NCBI GenBank assembly: GCA_017962375.1
Contig: JAGCVJ010000003.1
Span: forward strand, 1-58,138
Reading direction: 5' to 3'
Source: Bacteroidales bacterium
GTDB lineage: Bacteria; Bacteroidota; Bacteroidia; Bacteroidales; UBA932
DNA: 58,138 nt
The stretch's first letter is position 1, and every line of letters starts with the position of its first letter. Of the stretch, positions 21,748-31,188 are shown piece by piece. The position numbers and the translations under genes are program-made. The notes under the pieces are model-generated. The model had not been told where the DNA came from. It did not search any database and saw only the letters and a list, made by a program, of their open reading frames with translations.

Positions 21748-22854
21748 CTACTTCACTTTTATGAAGCCGTAGTCGTCATAGCGAGGCGAGTCTTCATCCT
21801 CGTCTTCATCCTCGTCATCGCCTCCCACCAGCTTCTCCAGGTCCAGGGCAAGCAATTCTTTCGTGACGCTTATATAATCGTCGCCCACCTTTTCATAGTA
21901 GCCTGCTGTAATCTCCTTATCCAATAAAATAGGCAAACCTGCCGCTTTATCGGCAAGTTCGGTAATGTTTATAATGCGGAAGAGCCTTCTAGGATCGGCT
22001 TTCTCAAGCAGCTCATCCATTTCTTCTTTTGACAAATTACGGCTGGAATAAAGATTATCCAGGACTAGATGTGGATCAAAACGTTCAAAGGATCTGAAAA
22101 CATACAAATCTTTGAAATCCTCGTTGCTGTCTGAGAAAGACTTGTCCCATCCAAAAGTATTATTGGAATAGTACCACTTATGATCCGCATCGCACTGCAG
22201 GCTATCTATGCTTACATAGGCGGTATCTGCCTGATAGCCATATCCGCCAAAGAAAAACAAATCCGGGTAATCGCTGGCAGCATGCCACATGATGAAACTG
22301 GAGTCTCTCATATATGAAAACCTCTCTTCCCATTGTTCTTTGGAAAGCTTTTCATCTACATAAGAGCTTTTGGACAGAGTGTCACAGATATAATCCAGAT
22401 TCTTTGTATATCTGGAAAGCAGCTCATCCAAGAAACGATTTGTGAAGAGATCCCCATTGTATTCAACGATAATTTCGTAAGGAGTGCCGTCTCCAATAAG
22501 GCAGGTGTTGCTCATGAAGTATGGAATATTGCATTCAGGACCCTCCTTTTTAAAGTTTTCTTGTGTTACGCTGAGATGTATCCAATGATCTTCCTTGTTG
22601 TTTTCAAGTACTTCAAAGGAAATGTCTTTGGTAATGGAACTGGTTATAGTAGTGTCTTTTACGGCACCTATTCCGATTTTGGCTCTCTGGTAAATATACT
22701 TGAAAGGGAGAATATCTCCTTTGTCAAGACTCTCGAGGAAGTTTACATACAGAGTGTCTGATGACACTGTTTTTTCTTCCTGAGCTCTGGCTGAAAAAGA
22801 TGTCAGCAATGCGGCCAGCAAAAGAATGGTTGTAAGATATCGTTTCATTTTCAA
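21748..22854 (-). CDS. Exported protein of unknown function with acidic tail
   Basis: This encodes 368 residues. The signal peptide covers residues 1 to about 24 (LLLAALLTSFSARAQ). The mature protein is rich in Asp, Tyr and Phe with no recognised catalytic motif. Near the C-terminus lies a run of alternating Asp and Glu (GGDDEDEDEDEDS), encoded by a GA-rich microsatellite-like stretch at about 21790-21830 that could bind divalent cations. It is the last gene of the racemase-symporter-phosphatase operon (nine bases after the phosphatase), which suggests an envelope role, but the context gives no specific function. Confidence 0.75.
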   Translation of the reverse strand: MKMKRYLTTILLLAALLTSFSARAQEEKTVSSDTLYVNFLESLDKGDILPFKYIYQRAKIGIGAVKDTTITSSITKDISFEVLENNKEDHWIHLSVTQENFKKEGPECNIPYFMSNTCLIGDGTPYEIIVEYNGDLFTNRFLDELLSRYTKNLDYICDTLSKSSYVDEKLSKEQWEERFSYMRDSSFIMWHAASDYPDLFFFGGYGYQADTAYVSIDSLQCDADHKWYYSNNTFGWDKSFSDSNEDFKDLYVFRSFERFDPHLVLDNLYSSRNLSKEEMDELLEKADPRRLFRIINITELADKAAGLPILLDKEITAGYYEKVGDDYISVTKELLALDLEKLVGGDDEDEDEDEDSPRYDDYGFIKVK

Positions 22855-22863
22855 AATGTTTTA

Positions 22864-24276
22864 TTATTCAAATCTTTCCTTGATTGGAGAGTTGTCCAGG
22901 ATATTCAGGTAGAAGGCCTTGACTTTGTCCCACTCGTAGTAAGGGAACTTGCCGGTTTCAACAGGAAGGGTGGCCTCGTGCTCGTTGAGCAGCACCTTGA
23001 CCAGGACAGGAGCGCCTTTCTTGCCGTAGAAGATGAACTGGAGGTTGCCGGCCTTTGGAATGTAATGCTCAATGTTCCAGACGTTTGCCACGTTGTCGTT
23101 GTCTGGTTCATATACTCCGGCGCCGTCTATGTTCATCAGCGAGCACAGAGGCATAAGGTTGGAATCGTGGCCGAAACGAAGGGTGGCTCCGGCGGTCTTT
23201 TTCCCGTCTGTTCCCACGCTTTCAATGGCTTTGTCTGCCGTTTCGATTATGTTTTTCAGTAGATATGTCTGGCGGAAAGGAGTAACCTTCTGGCCCATGT
23301 CGCAGAAGCCGGCATAACGGTAGGAACCCAGGTTGCGGTAGAGGTTGAGCTGATGCATGTCCTGAAGGGTTACCACGTCCATCAGGCTGATGTCCAGGTC
23401 TGTGTTAGGAAGGCTGATGGCCAGCTCGGTGATGTCGTAGAACAGGCTTCTGGCTGAGTATTTCGGAAGATTTTCTGGATTGTCCTTGAAGGCGAACTTC
23501 TCCTTGTAAGTGGTAAACCAGGAAGTGTCTTTGATCAGGCTCATAACCAGGCGGTCAGGGGTGAAGATCTTCTTGGAATATGCTTTGAGGATTTCAGAAT
23601 TCTTGGGGTCAGAAGTTATCTTGTTGAAGAACTTGTCCGGATCCTGGTTGTTCATGTAGTACATGTCGTGGCTGGAGGCGTCGTTGGTGATCCTGAGCTT
23701 TGGGTTCAGCTCCTTGAGCCTCATGCAGAAAGACTCCATGCTGAGGATGCAGCGGATAATCACCGTGCTTCTGGCGTCAACCGGAGCGTTTCCCTTGAAC
23801 ACCTGCGGAAAGTTCTTGAACATTCTGCCCGCAATCTGGCGGTGCTGCTCCGCACCCAGTCGGGTAAGTTCCCCGTAACGTCCTCTGGCTGCTTCTTCCA
23901 CTTTTTCCAGCCGTCGCAGCACGTCTTTGCCTTTTGGAGTAAGCATTCCTTCCTCGTTGGCCTTTTTCAGGAAAGCTACAGGCTCCGTATAGGTTGCAGT
24001 GCTTATCAGCCAGCGAGAGCCGTGCCTTCCGTAGTGGCTGATGTAGAACGGCTTGTAGCCTTTAGGGGCCTTGGTCAGCGCAGGGATGGATGCCGGATCC
24101 TCATCCAGGATCGGGTAGGGCTGGTAGTCGGAGAGAACCAGCTTAGGGTTGGCCTGAACCTGCTCCCAGTCCGGAACTGCATATACAGGGCTGGTCTGGG
24201 GTCCTGGATAAGGCTGGGCCTTCAGGCTCAGCGATGCTGCCAAAACAAACGCAGCTGCTGCGATAATTCTTTTCAT
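22864..24276 (-). CDS. Histidine acid phosphatase (MINPP/phytase-like)
   Basis: This encodes 470 residues. The signal peptide ends near residue 20 (SLSLKAQ). The nucleophile motif RHGSR is at 84-88 and the proton-donor region reads RFGHDSNLMPL, with HD in the position typical of multiple inositol polyphosphate phosphatases and phytases. Bacteroides MINPP homologues degrade phytate, so inositol hexakisphosphate is a plausible substrate. Start ATG 24276 is preferred: the longer frame begins inside the gap next to the symporter stop and adds residues before the signal peptide. It is the third gene of a four-gene operon. Confidence 0.85.
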   Translation of the reverse strand: MKRIIAAAAFVLAASLSLKAQPYPGPQTSPVYAVPDWEQVQANPKLVLSDYQPYPILDEDPASIPALTKAPKGYKPFYISHYGRHGSRWLISTATYTEPVAFLKKANEEGMLTPKGKDVLRRLEKVEEAARGRYGELTRLGAEQHRQIAGRMFKNFPQVFKGNAPVDARSTVIIRCILSMESFCMRLKELNPKLRITNDASSHDMYYMNNQDPDKFFNKITSDPKNSEILKAYSKKIFTPDRLVMSLIKDTSWFTTYKEKFAFKDNPENLPKYSARSLFYDITELAISLPNTDLDISLMDVVTLQDMHQLNLYRNLGSYRYAGFCDMGQKVTPFRQTYLLKNIIETADKAIESVGTDGKKTAGATLRFGHDSNLMPLCSLMNIDGAGVYEPDNDNVANVWNIEHYIPKAGNLQFIFYGKKGAPVLVKVLLNEHEATLPVETGKFPYYEWDKVKAFYLNILDNSPIKERFE

Positions 24277-24289
24277 ATATGATTCTGAC

Positions 24290-25525
24290 TTAAATCGTGA
24301 GTTTTTCACCTTCGCTCTTGGCGATTACCACTGCTCCGCAGGCATCTCCGTAGGAGTTGGTAGCGGTTCTAGGCATATCGCACAGCTGATCTATTGCAAG
24401 AACCAGGCCCATTGCTTCCAGTGGAAGGCCCGCAACGCTCAGGGCTATGCTCAGCATAACGAATCCGGCCATAGGTATGCCGGCCGTTCCGATGGCGCTT
24501 AGCATAACAGTTCCCAGGACTATCAGCTGCTGGGCTATGCTCATGTCTATGCCGTAAACCTGGGCTATGAACAGCACCGTAACTCCCTCATACAAGGCGG
24601 TTCCGTTCATGTTGATGGTAGCTCCCAGAGGCAGCACGAAGCTGGTTATCTTGTTGGAGATGCCGCACTTGGTCTCGCTGTCTCTCATCGATATAGGAAG
24701 AGCCGCTCCGGAAGAGCAGGTGGAGAATGCGGTAAGGATAGCAGTGCTCATCTTCTTCATGTGGCGGTAAGGATGCTCCCTTCCGAGGAAGAAGACTCCT
24801 GCCGGAAGCACTCCGAAGAACTGGATGAGCATGCCGGCCCAGACAACGAGCAGGTAGATGCCCAGGGAACTGATAAGGTCTATGATAGAGTTTCCTGCAT
24901 TTATCTGCTTTGCAAGCATGTTGCTCACTATGGCAAACACTCCGTAAGGAGCCAGCTTGATGACGAACATCGTGATTTTCATTATCACCTCGTTGATGGA
25001 GTTGCAGATGTCCAGCAGGGTGCTTCTGGTCTTTTCGCCGCTTCGGGTGATGAAGAATCCAAATATTATGGCGAAGAAGATTACCGGAAGGATGTTGCCG
25101 GCGCTCATCTCCTTGAAGATGTTGTCAGGCACAATGTGGATTATCTGGTCCATAAAGGAGGTCTGGCTCTTGCCGACCGTGGAAAGGTCCACGTTCTCAG
25201 GCATAGGCAGATTGGCTCCCACTCCAGGCTTTATGAGGTTTACCAGCACCAGGCCGATGGCAATGGCTATTGCGGTGGTAACCAGGTAGTAAAGAAGCGT
25301 CTTTCCGGCAATCCTTCCCAGGTCTTTGGAAGAGTTGATACTGGCCACTCCAACTACCAGAGACGTGAATACCAGAGGGATGATGATCATCTTCAGGGCC
25401 CTGAGGAAAATCTGTCCGGCCCAGTCTATGTATCCTGCGTATTGCGGCAGAAGTATGCCGAAAACGGCGCCCAGCAAAAGGCCTATCAATATCTGCCAAG
25501 GCAGGGCAATACTTATCTTTTTCAT
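24290..25525 (-). CDS. Dicarboxylate/amino acid:cation symporter (DAACS)
   Basis: This encodes 411 residues with about eight membrane segments and the re-entrant loops of the GltP/GltPh family: the serine-rich stretch TAFSTCSSGAALPIS (about residue 275), the NMNGTA motif and GIPMAGFV near the second hairpin. It imports glutamate, aspartate or C4-dicarboxylates with Na+ or H+. Following a racemase of the Asp/Glu class by six bases suggests acidic amino-acid handling. Confidence 0.92.
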   Translation of the reverse strand: MKKISIALPWQILIGLLLGAVFGILLPQYAGYIDWAGQIFLRALKMIIIPLVFTSLVVGVASINSSKDLGRIAGKTLLYYLVTTAIAIAIGLVLVNLIKPGVGANLPMPENVDLSTVGKSQTSFMDQIIHIVPDNIFKEMSAGNILPVIFFAIIFGFFITRSGEKTRSTLLDICNSINEVIMKITMFVIKLAPYGVFAIVSNMLAKQINAGNSIIDLISSLGIYLLVVWAGMLIQFFGVLPAGVFFLGREHPYRHMKKMSTAILTAFSTCSSGAALPISMRDSETKCGISNKITSFVLPLGATINMNGTALYEGVTVLFIAQVYGIDMSIAQQLIVLGTVMLSAIGTAGIPMAGFVMLSIALSVAGLPLEAMGLVLAIDQLCDMPRTATNSYGDACGAVVIAKSEGEKLTI

Positions 25526-25531
25526 CGGCGA

Positions 25532-26236
25532 TTAATAAAGTTCAATACCATAAAGTTCTCTTACGCAGCCGTCTGCCAGTGCGTCCAGGCTGCTGATGTG
25601 CATTTTTGGGTCCAGTCCTGTGGCTGCGTATGCAATAGGAATCTCGGTGCAGGCTCCCACAATAGGCTGCTCCTTGATTGTCCAAAGGCCTTCTATGATA
25701 GGACGGAATTTGCATCCGGCTTCCTCAATCTTTCCGGCCTTGACAAGGTCCGTGACGTCGTGGATGTCCACCTGAGTCTGGTAGTCCGCTATGTCAAAGT
25801 TATAGCCGCTGTCCTTGGCGTGCCTCTGGTACAGGCCGGTCTTCATAGTGCCTAAAGTGGCTGTCAGCCAAGCTCCTTTAGGAGAAACCTTGCTCACCTT
25901 GCGGATGGTCTCGTCTATGATATGTATGACGGGCTTTGAAAGCTCGCTGCGGAACTCGTCTATGAAATAATGGGCCGTGTTGCAGGTTACGCAGAGGTAG
26001 TCCGCTCCCCATTTGATCAAGGTTTCCAGGCCTTCCCTCAGATACTTTCTCGGATCCGGGCCTTTGCCAAGAAGATAAGTGGTGCGGTCAGGGGTTTCCG
26101 TATATTCGTAAACTATCATGCGGGGATGCTCCTGATCGCAGTCTGCAGGGTCTTTTTTTGCCAGCAGCATCAGAAAGTCCGCCGTAGCGGCAGGGCCCAT
26201 CCCGCCCAGTACTCCAAGTGTCTTGTCTGTTTTCAT
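25532..26236 (-). CDS. Aspartate/glutamate racemase family protein
   Basis: This encodes 234 residues. It begins MKTDKTLGVLGGMGPAATAD, a family signature, and has two catalytic cysteine regions: VTCNTAH (about residue 83) and GACTEIP (about residue 193). It is distinct from MurI at 56652. Substrates of this family include aspartate, glutamate and hydantoin-like compounds. Co-transcription with the symporter suggests use of imported D- or L-aspartate/glutamate. Confidence 0.88.
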   Translation of the reverse strand: MKTDKTLGVLGGMGPAATADFLMLLAKKDPADCDQEHPRMIVYEYTETPDRTTYLLGKGPDPRKYLREGLETLIKWGADYLCVTCNTAHYFIDEFRSELSKPVIHIIDETIRKVSKVSPKGAWLTATLGTMKTGLYQRHAKDSGYNFDIADYQTQVDIHDVTDLVKAGKIEEAGCKFRPIIEGLWTIKEQPIVGACTEIPIAYAATGLDPKMHISSLDALADGCVRELYGIELY

Positions 26237-26257
26237 CTTTTTTCTGATTCAATCATA

Positions 26258-26288
26258 CAAATTTACTCTTTATCTTTGACCTCGCAAA
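26258..26288 (-). promoter_or_regulatory. Predicted promoter of racemase-symporter operon
   Basis: On the minus strand TTTTG, 19 bases, TAAATTTG; a full consensus match 21 bases before the ATG at 26236. Confidence 0.6.
26271..26278 (+). promoter_or_regulatory. Predicted -7 element of EamA gene
   Basis: TATCTTTG matches TAnnTTTG, 12 bases before ATG 26291, inside the divergent operon's promoter spacer. No clear -33 element. Confidence 0.4.
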
Positions 26289-26290
26289 AT

Positions 26291-27169
26291 ATGAGAAAAT
26301 TCAGGGGCCTTCTGCTGGCTATGCTGGCCAGCGCAACGTTCGGTTTCATACCGCTGTTCTCCATACCGCTTCTAAGGAGCGGGGTGGATCTGGACAGCGT
26401 GTGCTTCTACCGGTTTGCCTTTGCCGCGTTTTTCATGTGGATAATCTGCAAGGTAATGCGGGTGGATCTTTCCTTCAAGTGGAAAGAGATTGTTGCAATG
26501 GGCATCCTGTCAATCTTTTATGCGGCCACAAGCTTCTTTTTGACAGCCTCTTACAAATACATTTCCAGCGGAACGGCAACAACCATCCATTTCTTCTATC
26601 CGGTGGTGGTGGCCCTGGCAATGATACTGCTTTTCGGGGAGAAGATTTCACTCTGGAAGGTTATCGCGATAATAGCGGGAATAGCGGGAGTGTTCTTTTT
26701 GAGCGGCGGAATATCGGGAGAGAAAATATCGCTGACGGGCCTGATACTGGTGCTGATTACCGTGATAACTTATCCTACTTATGTTGTGGGAGTTAACCAG
26801 ACTCCAGTGGTGATGAAGATGAACGGGATGAAGCAGACGCTTATGGTTCTTTCTTTCTCGGCGATAATCTTTTTGGTTAACGTGCTGGTGAAGGGGGCGC
26901 ATTTCTCTCCGCTTGAAACTTCATACCAGTGGGAATATGCCATAGCGCTGGCTATCATCCCTACACTGGTGAGCGACTTTGCCTTGATTTACGCCATCCA
27001 GATGGCCGGAAGCACCATTACCGCAATCCTGGGCTGCATGGAGCCTCTGGTGGCGGTGATTTGCGGAGTGATTTTCTTCGGAGAAACATTCACGTCCAAC
27101 TCGCTTATTGGAATGCTGCTGGTGTTTGCTGCGGTTTTCATCATTATTATTGTAGGGCGGAAAGATTAA
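26291..27169 (+). CDS. EamA-family (DMT) membrane transporter
   Basis: This encodes 292 residues with ten hydrophobic segments arranged as two EamA repeats of five helices (about 5-140 and 150-290). The second-repeat signature AILGCMEPLVAVICGVIFFGE is clear. Members export amino acids, metabolites or drugs; no substrate can be assigned. ATG 26291 is the family start; the longer frame upstream is antisense to the racemase gene. It is divergent from the racemase operon. Confidence 0.88.
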   Translation: MRKFRGLLLAMLASATFGFIPLFSIPLLRSGVDLDSVCFYRFAFAAFFMWIICKVMRVDLSFKWKEIVAMGILSIFYAATSFFLTASYKYISSGTATTIHFFYPVVVALAMILLFGEKISLWKVIAIIAGIAGVFFLSGGISGEKISLTGLILVLITVITYPTYVVGVNQTPVVMKMNGMKQTLMVLSFSAIIFLVNVLVKGAHFSPLETSYQWEYAIALAIIPTLVSDFALIYAIQMAGSTITAILGCMEPLVAVICGVIFFGETFTSNSLIGMLLVFAAVFIIIIVGRKD

Positions 27170-27182
27170 ATGCCTAAATTTG
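27150..27182 (+). promoter_or_regulatory. Predicted rubrerythrin promoter
   Basis: TTG at 27150-27152 and TAAATTTG at 27175-27182 with a 22-base spacer, slightly long; 34 bases before the ATG. Confidence 0.45.
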
Positions 27183-27216
27183 CCTTGGCGGGAAATAATC
27201 AATTAAAAGATACGTT

Positions 27217-27792
27217 ATGAAAAGTTTGAAAGGAACCAAGACCGAAAAGAACCTGCTCTGCGCTTTTGCAGGCGAGAGCCAGGCCAGAAACCGTTACACT
27301 TTTTTTGCAAGCGCCGCAAAGAAAGAGGGTTATGAGCAGATTAGCGCATTCTTCACAGAAACTGCAGACAACGAGAAGGAGCACGCCAAGAAGTTCTTCA
27401 AGTTCCTGGAGGGCGGAATGGTGGAGATCACCGCTTCTTTCCCTGCAGGAGTTATAGGCTCCACCGCAGACAACCTGAAGGCTGCCGCTGACGGAGAGCT
27501 TGAGGAGTGGAAGATTGCTTATCCTGAATTCGCAAAGATCGCCAAGGAAGAGGGCTTCCCTGAGATTGCAAAGTGCTTCAAGGAGATAGCCGTGGCAGAG
27601 AAGGCTCACGAGAAGAGATACCGTGCTCTGCTGAAGAACCTCAAGAGCGGAAAGGTGTTTGAAAAAGACGAGGTTGTGGTTTGGAAGTGCCGCAACTGCG
27701 GATATGTGTTCCGTGGCAAGAACGCTCCTAAGGAGTGCCCTGCCTGCAAGCATCCTCAGGCTTACTTTGAGGTTAAGGGAGAAAACTACTAA
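27217..27792 (+). CDS. rbr: Rubrerythrin
   Basis: This encodes 191 residues. The N-terminal four-helix diiron domain has the Glu/ExxH ligands ([24 protein letters not shown]). The C-terminal rubredoxin-like domain has CRNCGYVF and CPACKHPQ. It reduces hydrogen peroxide in anaerobes using a rubredoxin-type electron donor. It starts the rightward block at 27217; its regulation by oxidative stress is expected from the family, but no operator is evident. Confidence 0.95.
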   Translation: MKSLKGTKTEKNLLCAFAGESQARNRYTFFASAAKKEGYEQISAFFTETADNEKEHAKKFFKFLEGGMVEITASFPAGVIGSTADNLKAAADGELEEWKIAYPEFAKIAKEEGFPEIAKCFKEIAVAEKAHEKRYRALLKNLKSGKVFEKDEVVVWKCRNCGYVFRGKNAPKECPACKHPQAYFEVKGENY

Positions 27793-27803
27793 ACAGATTC
27801 CAT

Positions 27804-28775
27804 TTGAAAGAAGATTCCCAGGGAAAGCCATCTGCCACCAGCTTTGGCAGGCGGCTTTCCTCTTGTGTTAAAGAGGCCGTTCCCGGGGCCCTGAAGACTA
27901 TGTGGTGGGTGGTGAAAATCACCGCCATAGTCTCTGTTGTCATATACATTCTCAGGCTAACGGGAGTTCTGCCCGTTCTGGGCCGCAGCCTGGAACCCGT
28001 GATGAGTTTTATCGGGCTTCCGGGAGAAGCCTCTCTGGCATACGTTAGCGGCTATTTCGTGAATGTTTACTCGGCGATAGCAGCCTGCGCATCGCTGAAC
28101 CTTAGCGCCAGAAGCGTCACCATCCTTGCCGTTCTGGTGATGTGCTCCCACAATATGATTGTTGAAACGGCCGTGCAGAAAAAGACCGGTTCATCCGCAC
28201 TCAGGATAGTGCTGGTCAGGACGCTTGCCGGACTGGTTCTGGCTTTTGTGCTGAACAAGATACTTCCGGCGGAGGCGCAGGGAGAGGTTGGAGCTGTGGC
28301 CCAGGAGAAGATAACCCTTGCTGACAGCTTTGTTCCGTGGGCGGTTTCGCTTCTGAAGCTCTGCCTGAAGATGACGGTGCTGATATTCCTGCTTTCCATT
28401 CTGCAGAAGATCCTGGACGAATTCGGGGTAATGAAGCTTCTGACAAGCGTGGTCAAATGGCCGCTTAAACTTTTCGGCCTGAGCGAAAACTCGTCTTTTC
28501 TGTGGATTGTTGCAAATACCCTCGGCCTGGCTTACGGGGCGGCGGTGATGTTCCAGGAAAAGGAGTGCGGACACATAGGCGACCGCGACATTCAGCTTTT
28601 GAACACTCATATCTGCATATCTCACAGCAACATAGAAGATCTTCTTCTGTTTGTCGCCATTGGCGGGGTGTGGTGGATAATCCTGCTTTCCAGATGGGCG
28701 GCGTCTCTGATTTTGGTCTGGGCCCAGAGGCTGGAGTTTCATATTCGCGACAGATTTACTAAATTTGCAGGCTAA
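27804..28775 (+). CDS. Nucleoside-recognition (Gate) domain membrane protein
   Basis: This encodes up to 323 residues with about eight membrane segments and two Gate-type halves (YVSGYFVNVYSAIAACA and the later NTLGLAYGAAVMF). Relatives include SpmA/SpmB and YjiH-like proteins whose transport role is unclear. The listed start is a TTG at 27804, 11 bases after rubrerythrin. ATG 27900 (291 residues) would lose a conserved-looking amphipathic start, so I prefer the longer form with modest confidence. Confidence 0.78.
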   Translation: MKEDSQGKPSATSFGRRLSSCVKEAVPGALKTMWWVVKITAIVSVVIYILRLTGVLPVLGRSLEPVMSFIGLPGEASLAYVSGYFVNVYSAIAACASLNLSARSVTILAVLVMCSHNMIVETAVQKKTGSSALRIVLVRTLAGLVLAFVLNKILPAEAQGEVGAVAQEKITLADSFVPWAVSLLKLCLKMTVLIFLLSILQKILDEFGVMKLLTSVVKWPLKLFGLSENSSFLWIVANTLGLAYGAAVMFQEKECGHIGDRDIQLLNTHICISHSNIEDLLLFVAIGGVWWIILLSRWAASLILVWAQRLEFHIRDRFTKFAG

Positions 28776-28792
28776 CTTATTTTTTGGAGAAC

Positions 28793-29719
<927 letters not shown>

Positions 29720-29726
29720 AAGACAG

Positions 29727-30848
29727 ATGATGAGAAAAACAAGTGTTATAGCAGCTTTGTTCCTGATAGTTGTTGCAATGTCGGGCTGCAAGAGTTATTA
29801 CGAGTCTTTGTTCCGCACCCAGGATCTTGATGAAAGATTCAGGGGCGCCATGTCTTATTACGAAAAAGGAAAATTCCGCAAGGCAGCAGCGCTTTTCGAA
29901 AGCATGGTGTTTCTCTCCCAGGGTACGGAGAAGGAAGACAGCGTGCAGTTCTACAACGCCATGAGCAACTACCGCTACGGAGACTACATCACCGCTGAGC
30001 AGAACTTCAACAAGTTTCTGGAAGTGTTCCCGAGAAGCCCTATGAGCGAAGAGGCAAAGTTCCTCAGAATCAAGTGCCTGTACGAAGGAACATACAGATG
30101 GGAACTGGACCAGGTTCCAACCCAGAAAGCTATGGCCACTATTGCCGAGTTCATGTATGACAATCCTCGCAGCGAGTATTACGAAGTGTGCAAGGCCATG
30201 CTGGACGAGTTCGGAGAGAGGCTGGACCGCAAGTCATACGAGGCAGCCAAGCTCTATTACACGATGAAAGACTACAAGTCTTCTCACTATGCCCTGAAGA
30301 CCGTCCTCAGAGACAATTCCGACAACCGCTATCGCGAGGAAATTCTTTACTATACAGCCCTTTCCTCCTATAAATACGCTTTCAACAGCATCAAGGAGAA
30401 GCAGAAGGAAAGGTATATGACTTTCATCGACGATTACTATAACTTCATCGGCGAATATCCTAACGTTAGCGAGCGCAGAGAGCTGGACCAGATGTTTGTA
30501 AGGGCCCAGAAGTATGTAGGCCTGAAAGGCGGGCTGGATTCAGCCCAGGTGGCTGCAGCAGCTGCCCTTGCCAAGGAAGACGCGGTTATGCCTAGGTCTT
30601 CAAAGAACATCAGGGCAGACCGCAAGAATACCAGAAAGGCTATCAAGGAAGCCAAGAAGGCAGTGAAGGAAGCCGAGAGCCGCAGCGCTGTGGCCAGGAA
30701 GGTGAACGAGGAAACCTCCGGAAACCAGAAGCAGAACGAAAGGCGCAAGGCCCGCAAGGAGAGGGCGGAGGCTATGAAGGTTTACGAAGAAGCCAAAGCT
30801 AAGGCCAAGGAAGAAAAAGAAAAGAACAAGGAAGACAACAAGAAATAA
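29727..30848 (+). CDS. bamD: Outer membrane protein assembly lipoprotein BamD
   Basis: This encodes 373 residues. A lipoprotein signal ends at a cysteine near residue 20 (VVAMSGC). Tetratricopeptide-like helices follow (AMSYYEKGKFRKAAALFE, YITAEQNFNKFLEVFPRS), the BamD/YfiO arrangement. After about residue 250 comes a 100-residue Lys/Glu/Ala-rich charged helical tail, longer than in E. coli BamD (about 245 residues). It works with BamA, encoded at 40559-43057, to insert barrel proteins. Alternative start ATG 29730 gives the same signal. Confidence 0.88.
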   Translation: MMRKTSVIAALFLIVVAMSGCKSYYESLFRTQDLDERFRGAMSYYEKGKFRKAAALFESMVFLSQGTEKEDSVQFYNAMSNYRYGDYITAEQNFNKFLEVFPRSPMSEEAKFLRIKCLYEGTYRWELDQVPTQKAMATIAEFMYDNPRSEYYEVCKAMLDEFGERLDRKSYEAAKLYYTMKDYKSSHYALKTVLRDNSDNRYREEILYYTALSSYKYAFNSIKEKQKERYMTFIDDYYNFIGEYPNVSERRELDQMFVRAQKYVGLKGGLDSAQVAAAAALAKEDAVMPRSSKNIRADRKNTRKAIKEAKKAVKEAESRSAVARKVNEETSGNQKQNERRKARKERAEAMKVYEEAKAKAKEEKEKNKEDNKK

Positions 30849-30861
30849 AAGCAAAGAATAT

Positions 30862-31188
30862 ATGGAAGAAAAGAGATCTACAAAAGTACCGGACAACACC
30901 ATTTCCAGAGAGGTTGTGAAGCTGTCTGAGCCAACAGGCAACATTTACGAGTCTGTTGTGATTATTGCAAAGAGAGCCAACCAGATAGCAGCTGCCTTGA
31001 AGAAGGAGCTGAGCGAGAAGCTTGAGGAATTCTCACAGGGCAATGTAGCTGACACTCTGGAGGAGACTTATGAGAACAGGGAGCAGATAGAGATTTCCCG
31101 CCATTACGAGAGGCTTCCAAAGCCAACTCTTACTGCTATCAAAGAGTTCCAGGACGGAGAAATTTACTGGCGCAAGATTGAATCTTAG
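30862..31188 (+). CDS. rpoZ: DNA-directed RNA polymerase omega subunit
   Basis: This encodes 108 residues. It contains the Rpb6/omega core: NIYESVVIIAKRANQIA is the conserved helix that clasps the beta' C-terminus. The N-terminal extension (RSTKVPDNTISREV) is typical of Bacteroidota omega. It assists RNA polymerase assembly. It follows bamD by 13 bases and overlaps recN by one base. Confidence 0.85.
   Translation: MEEKRSTKVPDNTISREVVKLSEPTGNIYESVVIIAKRANQIAAALKKELSEKLEEFSQGNVADTLEETYENREQIEISRHYERLPKPTLTAIKEFQDGEIYWRKIES

Noticed and set aside
21790-21830. GA-rich tract considered as a CRISPR or simple repeat locus
   Set aside because: It encodes the in-frame Asp/Glu tail of the exported protein; no spacers are present.
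24761-25855. 364-codon plus-strand frame over the symporter and racemase
   Set aside because: Antisense shadow with His/Asp-rich, non-protein-like composition.
30862-31188. Considered whether a missing coaBC between rpoZ and recN indicates a deletion
   Set aside because: The TAGTG overlap of rpoZ and recN looks native; coaBC may simply be elsewhere in this lineage.
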